Shown one piece after another: positions 59,884-64,000 of a stretch of DNA of 64,000 bases (position 1 is the stretch's first letter; each line of letters begins with the position of its first letter). The notes under the pieces were generated by a model. That model had not been told where the DNA came from. It saw only the letters and a list, made by a program, of their open reading frames with translations, and ran no database searches. The stretch spans positions 1-64,000 of the forward strand of contig CAXXCR010000009.1 in NCBI GenBank assembly GCA_963668015.2. The letters run 5' to 3'. A program made the position numbers and the translations under genes. Source of the stretch: Ilyobacter_A sp963668015. GTDB taxonomy: Bacteria; Fusobacteriota; Fusobacteriia; Fusobacteriales; Fusobacteriaceae.

Positions 59884-60951
59884 TTATACTATTACTCCTC
59901 CGCCGACTAAAAATTCGCCGCAGTATACAGCCAAATGCTGCCCCCTGGCATTTTCGGCGTTTTCTTCGTAATATTCAAAATAAAGTTTTTCATTTTCAGA
60001 ATAAAGCTTCCCCGGATTTCCCCTGCTTGAAAACCTAGGCCTGGCAATTAAGTCCAGCGAAAAAAAGTTTTTCAATCGGCACATTAAACTTATACTCTTT
60101 TAATTCCACCTTCCTCCTCAAAAGTTCGGCAAATTCTCCCAACACAATCTCATTCTTTACCGGAACTATGTCCAATATAAAAAAAGGCTTGCCTAGATTT
60201 AACCCCAGTCCCCTTCGCTGACCTATAGTATACAGTTGATAACCCTTGTGTTTTGGCGATAAAAGCTCCTTCTTTGTCCACAAAATTTCCTTCTTTTATC
60301 TTTTCTCCCAATACCTTTTTTAAATACTCCTCATAGCCTTCAGGGGGCAAAGCATATCCCCTGGCTGTCTTTTTTGGCATGCGTTTTTATTCCGGCATCT
60401 TTTGCAATCTCCCTGACCTGATCTTTTTTTAGATCCTTCAAAGGAAAAATCATTCTTTTCAAGACATCACTGCTTATCCTGTACAGCATATAAGTCTGGT
60501 CCTTCTTTACATCACTGGAGTTTTTCAATAAATTTTCTTCAAGATCTTTACAACTTCCGACATCACAGTAGTGTCCGGTTGCTATATATTCTGCGCCCAT
60601 CTTATCAGCTAGTTCTATCATTTTTTTTATTTTTATTTTCTCATCGCACACTATGCACGGTGATGGTGTATTTCCTCTATTGTACTCCTTTACAAAATAA
60701 TCTATAACCTCTTCTTTAAATTCCGACCTTACGTCCACCACATAGTGGGGTATTCCTATATGGTAACAAGCCATTTTGGCATCATATATGTCGTCTAGGG
60801 AACAGCAGGTCTTAGAGTCTGAATTTTCAGATTCATCACCAAGATGCTTTAATGTCACCCCCACCACATCATATCCAGATTTTTTAAGCAGATAAGCCGA
60901 GACGGAACTATCTATCCCTCCACTCATCCCGATCAAAACTCTTTCCTTCAT
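59884..60951 (-). pseudogene. mnmA: MnmA tRNA 2-thiouridylase, three single-base frameshifts
   Basis: Enzyme that thiolates U34 of tRNA for Lys, Glu and Gln. The frame from ATG 60951 (after GGAGG) has the PP-loop SGGIDSSVSAYL, the catalytic cysteine in NTPSPCIVCDEKIK and the second in DSQGICFAP. It shifts three times: one extra base in G5 60343-60347, in T4 60251-60254 and in A7 60060-60066. With these removed a continuous 355-residue protein is read through KHKGYQLYTIGQRRGLGLNL and IARPRFSSRG to FLVGGGVIV. Every catalytic residue is intact. Because mnmA is usually needed for growth, read error is likely. Confidence 0.85.
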
Positions 60952-61111
60952 TACTACCTCCAATTTAACTCACAACAACTATTTAACTTTATTGCAGTTA
61001 AAAAATTCTTTTTTAATAAAATTTAAATTAAGCTTCATTATACTATACCTACTCTTATTTCACAACACTCCATAACATAATGAATCTATAAAAAATATAT
61101 ATAAAAACAAA

Positions 61112-61135
61112 AAAAGAACCCCCTCAAGGGTCCTT
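61112..61135 (-). terminator. Terminator of the 36-residue basic protein
   Basis: AAGGACCC and GGGTTCTT pair with one mismatch on the minus strand; seven T follow. Confidence 0.6.
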
Positions 61136-61152
61136 CTCTCTTTTCAAAATAA

Positions 61153-61263
61153 CTATTGTTGCTTAATTTTTCTTCTAACCAAGTGACTATCAATATACTT
61201 AGCCTTTGATGCTGTTCCCCTTTTATTCTCTTTTACCCCTGTGTAATGAATTCCCCTTTTCAT
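61153..61263 (-). CDS. Small, very basic protein of 36 residues
   Basis: A short gene missed by length cut-offs. ATG 61263 is 7 nt after AAGGAGGG, and the frame ends in TAG at 61153 just before a terminator. The product begins MKRGIHYTGVKENKRGT and ends VRRKIKQQ; about 11 of 36 residues are Lys or Arg and only one is acidic plus one Asp. The composition and strong ribosome site suggest a ribosomal or other RNA-binding protein, but I do not recognise a family. It is a single-gene unit upstream of mnmA on the same strand. Confidence 0.65.
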   Translation of the reverse strand: MKRGIHYTGVKENKRGTASKAKYIDSHLVRRKIKQQ

Positions 61264-61454
61264 TATACAACCCTCCTTGTTTTTTAGACAAAATCAACAA
61301 AATATGGATTCAGCAAAATTCTTGTATTCACACTACCCATATCGTGTTTTGTGGTCAAATTATACCTTTTTTGTGGTTAAATGTCAACCGACAACTCCGG
61401 TTCTGTCTTTATTTACAAACCTTGATCAATTCTACCCCATTTTCATTCGTGCAA
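61264..61454. other. Intergenic region upstream of the small basic protein
   Basis: No gene. It should hold the promoter for the small protein on the minus strand; CATATTTTGTTGATTTTGTC contains a weak -10-like TATTTT, nothing stronger is visible. Confidence 0.3.
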
Positions 61455-61765
61455 CAAATCACTAAATTTATTAAAAAACCTTTTTTGAACACAGAGTTTC
61501 ACAGAACTTTAAAACAAGATCTGTACAGAGAAAATCTTTAAAGCCAAAGACATCTTTTGTCACGAATTACACAAATCTCACTAATCATTTAAGAACTTAA
61601 AACTAAAGATTTTTAGCAATTCTCTGTGAAACTCAATCTTTTACTCCGTGCCACTCTGTGACCAAGATTTTGATTTTCTATTAGTGTTTATTCGTGCGAT
61701 TCGTGACCAAAAAAGGTTTTTACATCTTTGCAAGAAATTCAATATTTACTTACATTAAAAACTCT
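61455..61765. repeat. Dispersed repeat family A, copy 5
   Basis: GAACACAGAGTTTCACAGAA, the TCACGAATTACACAAATCTC block, CTCTGTGAAACTC and CGTGCGATTCGTGACC are all present. The terminal repeats are eroded: CAAGAAATTCAATATTTAC remains on the right but the GCAACTT tip is lost. It abuts the terminator of the permease gene. Confidence 0.75.
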
Positions 61766-61780
61766 TCTCGACAAATAAAA

Positions 61781-61807
61781 AAAAAGACCGCATTTGCGGT
61801 CTTTTTT
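61781..61807 (-). terminator. Terminator of the sugar ABC operon
   Basis: AAAAAGACCGCA and TGCGGTCTTTTT perfect stem, 8 nt past the permease stop. Confidence 0.9.
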
Positions 61808-61814
61808 ATCTCAA

Positions 61815-62828
61815 TTATTTTTTCTTTGCGTTTTTACGAACATCTAGTATAACCGCTCCAACGATGATGATACCTTTTACGATTTGTTGCCAGTAAGCAG
61901 ATACGTTTAGAAGGTCAAGTCCGTTGTTTAGTACACCTATGATTAGCGCACCTACGATAGTTCCTCCGATAGTTCCTATTCCTCCTGAGTGAGAAGTACC
62001 ACCGATTGTAGCTGCCGCGATTGCGTCTAGCTCGTATGCTAGTCCTAATCCTGGTTGTCCAGAACTGATTCTAGAAGATAGAACTATACCAGATAATGCA
62101 GCTAAGAAAGAACCGTATGTATACACTAACACTTTATATTTTTTGATGTTTACACCTGATACGAATGCAGCGTTTTCATTTCCACCGATAGCGAAAAGGT
62201 ATTTACCGAATTTAGTGTGGTTAAGCATTACGTAAGATATAACACCGATAAAAGCAAATATTAAGATTGGTACAGGTACTCCTGCTATTGTTCCTTGTCC
62301 GATGAAGTTGTATGAGTCAGTCAAGCTACTGATAGGACGTCCGTCAGCGTATAGTAACGCTATACCACGTGCAGCCGTCATCATACCTAGAGTAGCGATG
62401 AAAGGAGGTATTCCAGTAAAAGCTACAAGTCCACCATTTATCATTCCAACAATTGCACCAACTGCTAACGCAAGTACTACAGGTACTATAACAGGTAACG
62501 CAGGCAGGTTAGGATACATTCTAGCAGCCCAGTCAGGTCTTTGTGCCAAACTTGCAGCTATAACTGCCGATAAAGCCAATAGAGATCCAGAAGACAGGTC
62601 GATACCTCTTGTTATGATGATCATAGTTACACCAATTGCGATAAGTCCGATTACCGATATCTGTCTAACAACGTTTAGAAGGTTTCTAACTGTTAAGAAT
62701 GCAGGTGATAGCATACTCATCAATAATACCATTGCTACAAGTACGAAGAATATTCCGTATTTATTCATTATTTTTTTAAATTTTTCTTTTGCTTCAACAT
62801 TTTTACCAACTACTGCTTCATTAGCCAT
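61815..62828 (-). CDS. mglC: Sugar ABC transporter permease (MglC/RbsC type)
   Basis: Membrane subunit of a simple-sugar importer. 337 residues with about nine or ten helices. The conserved ATPase-contact region is seen around LYADGRPISSLTDSYNFIG and GGNENAAFVSGVNIKKYK; the C-terminal GGTSHSGGIGTIGGTIVGAL and NVSAYWQQIVKGIIIVGAVI are typical of MglC/RbsC. It follows the ATPase gene by 51 nt. Galactose, ribose and inositol systems share this family, so the sugar is open; MglC is the closest by motif. Confidence 0.88.
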   Translation of the reverse strand: MANEAVVGKNVEAKEKFKKIMNKYGIFFVLVAMVLLMSMLSPAFLTVRNLLNVVRQISVIGLIAIGVTMIIITRGIDLSSGSLLALSAVIAASLAQRPDWAARMYPNLPALPVIVPVVLALAVGAIVGMINGGLVAFTGIPPFIATLGMMTAARGIALLYADGRPISSLTDSYNFIGQGTIAGVPVPILIFAFIGVISYVMLNHTKFGKYLFAIGGNENAAFVSGVNIKKYKVLVYTYGSFLAALSGIVLSSRISSGQPGLGLAYELDAIAAATIGGTSHSGGIGTIGGTIVGALIIGVLNNGLDLLNVSAYWQQIVKGIIIVGAVILDVRKNAKKK

Positions 62829-62879
62829 AATTTGTTCCCTCCGTTTTTAGATTTTATATTTTTAAAGTCTCAAATAATC

Positions 62880-64000
62880 TTATTCTCCAGTTGCCAGTTT
62901 CAATAAGAACTCTTGGTTAGCATCTTTTCTGTCAACTATACCAGTTACTTCCCCTTCGTGCATTACTACTACTCTGTCAGCCATTCCCAATACCTCAGGA
63001 AGCTCAGAAGAGATCATAATAACTGTTTTTCCTTCTCCAGCCAGTTTACACATAAGTTTGTGTATCTCAGCTTTTGCTCCTACGTCTATCCCTCTTGTAG
63101 GTTCATCCAGGATTAGTATGTCAGGGTGAGTCATTAACCAACGTGCTATAAGGGCTTTTTGTTGGTTTCCTCCACTTAGGTTTCCGATAGCCTCATCTAG
63201 TGTCGAAGTTTTTACAGTAAGTTTTTTACGGTAATCTTCGCATTCTTCTCTGATTGATTTTTTATCTAAGAATCCACCACTTATGAATTTATCTATACTC
63301 GCCATATACATATTGTCTTCTACAGATAAAACAAGGTAACATCCTGACCCTTTTCTGTCCTCTGTAAGAAGGGCAATTTTATTTTTTATCGCATCTGCAG
63401 GAGAGTTTATTTCGACTTTTTTACCGTCTATAAATACTTCTCCGCTGTCTTTTTGGTTAACACCGAATAGAGTTTCTACAACCTCTGTTCTTCCAGCTCC
63501 CATAAGTCCGGCAAAACCTAATATTTCACCTTTTTTAGCTGTGAAGCTTACGTTTTTAAACATTCCCTCTTTTGTAAGGTTTTTAACCTCAAGTTTCACA
63601 TCTCCTATAGGAACGTGAGTTTTAGGGAATACCTCGCTAAGTTCACGACCAACCATTAGTGTGATAAGCTTGTCGTCGTCTAGTTCTGATGCAGGCATTC
63701 TAGCTATGAACTGACCATCTCTAAGAACAGTGATGTCATCTGCTATTTTGAATACCTCGTCCATTTTATGGGTGATGTAGAGTATTCCAACACCTTGATC
63801 TCTAAGTTTGTTTATTATTTTGAATAAGTGTTCTACCTCTGACTCAGTTATGGCAGATGTAGGCTCATCCATTATTATAAGGTCTGCGTCGTAAGATGTC
63901 GCCTTGGCGATTTCTACCATTTGCATTTTCGCAACTGTCAGTTCCGACATATGCATTGCAGGGTCTATATCCATCTCTAGACCTTCAAGAAGCTTTCTTG
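62880..64000 (-). CDS. mglA: Sugar ABC transporter ATPase (MglA/RbsA type; 5' end outside window)
   Basis: Double-cassette ATPase of the simple-sugar importers. The visible part (about 373 codons, open to the right edge) starts inside the first cassette: VAKMQMVEIAKATSYDADL (signature region), IIMDEPTSAITE (Walker B). The second cassette has the degenerate Walker A FAGLMGAGRTEVVE, signature LSGGNQQKALIARWL and Walker B ILILDEPTRGIDVGAKAEIH. An internal ATG at 63974 is not the start, because coding clearly continues upstream. A binding-protein gene probably lies beyond the edge. Confidence 0.9.
   Translation of the reverse strand, partial: RKLLEGLEMDIDPAMHMSELTVAKMQMVEIAKATSYDADLIIMDEPTSAITESEVEHLFKIINKLRDQGVGILYITHKMDEVFKIADDITVLRDGQFIARMPASELDDDKLITLMVGRELSEVFPKTHVPIGDVKLEVKNLTKEGMFKNVSFTAKKGEILGFAGLMGAGRTEVVETLFGVNQKDSGEVFIDGKKVEINSPADAIKNKIALLTEDRKGSGCYLVLSVEDNMYMASIDKFISGGFLDKKSIREECEDYRKKLTVKTSTLDEAIGNLSGGNQQKALIARWLMTHPDILILDEPTRGIDVGAKAEIHKLMCKLAGEGKTVIMISSELPEVLGMADRVVVMHEGEVTGIVDRKDANQEFLLKLATGE

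Overview
The window is low-GC DNA from an anaerobic diderm bacterium, most likely a member of the Fusobacteriota (an Ilyobacter/Propionigenium/Psychrilyobacter-like organism). The reasons are the mix of outer-membrane genes (a lipid A type sugar-modification operon with a LAB_N protein) with a Firmicutes-like core: hrcA under a CIRCE element, yqeK, an ABC-F protein, a lysine riboswitch in front of an NhaC-type lysine transporter, and an AT-rich ssrA/smpB pair. The assignment is inference from gene content; no rRNA is present.

Layout. 1-6.4 kb: murE (runs off the left edge), a TauE-type permease, a thioesterase, a frameshifted ywbE, a YehS protein and a frameshifted class A penicillin-binding protein. 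6.4-13.4 kb: accessory DNA with dispersed repeats, phnA, a CHASE4-GGDEF cyclase, an IS150-like element, a divergent methyltransferase/putative endonuclease pair and a decayed monooxygenase. 13.4-21.2 kb: ABC-F ATPase, ssrA-smpB, rnr-yqeK and an aldose epimerase. 21.3-27.5 kb: an operon running response regulator, histidine kinase, GT2, GT39, LAB_N, nucleotide-sugar epimerase and a small unknown protein, which looks like a self-regulated lipid A/LPS sugar-addition module. 28.4-46.6 kb: an inositol-type catabolic region with a sodium symporter, iolE, an oxidoreductase, iolH, iolD, another TIM-barrel protein, two substrate-binding proteins without a transporter, an EamA and a TauE permease, and three AraC regulators. 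46.7-54.6 kb: GerMN protein, amidase, yajC, dnaJ, ogt, a GNAT protein, dnaK, grpE and hrcA. 54.7-64 kb: a broken IS3-type element, a truncated GGDEF gene, the lysine-riboswitch transporter, an M24 peptidase, a frameshifted mnmA, an unlisted 36-residue basic protein, and a sugar ABC permease/ATPase pair (the ATPase runs off the right edge).

Three things stand out. First, a promoter module of about 110 bp (two AAAG-type boxes 66-68 bp apart, an AAAATCAA-type box between them, and a sigma-70 promoter 15-16 bp after the second box) is repeated in front of five transcription units in the inositol region, with an extra degenerate copy. The two nearly identical AraC regulators at 28.4 and 39.8 kb are the obvious candidate readers. 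Second, two unrelated dispersed repeat families (five copies each) share the same terminal inverted repeats, as if moved by one machinery, and they sit preferentially just after gene ends. Third, six genes are broken by single-base changes, nearly all in homopolymers, which may be sequencing error rather than biology.

No rRNA, tRNA or CRISPR array was recognised.
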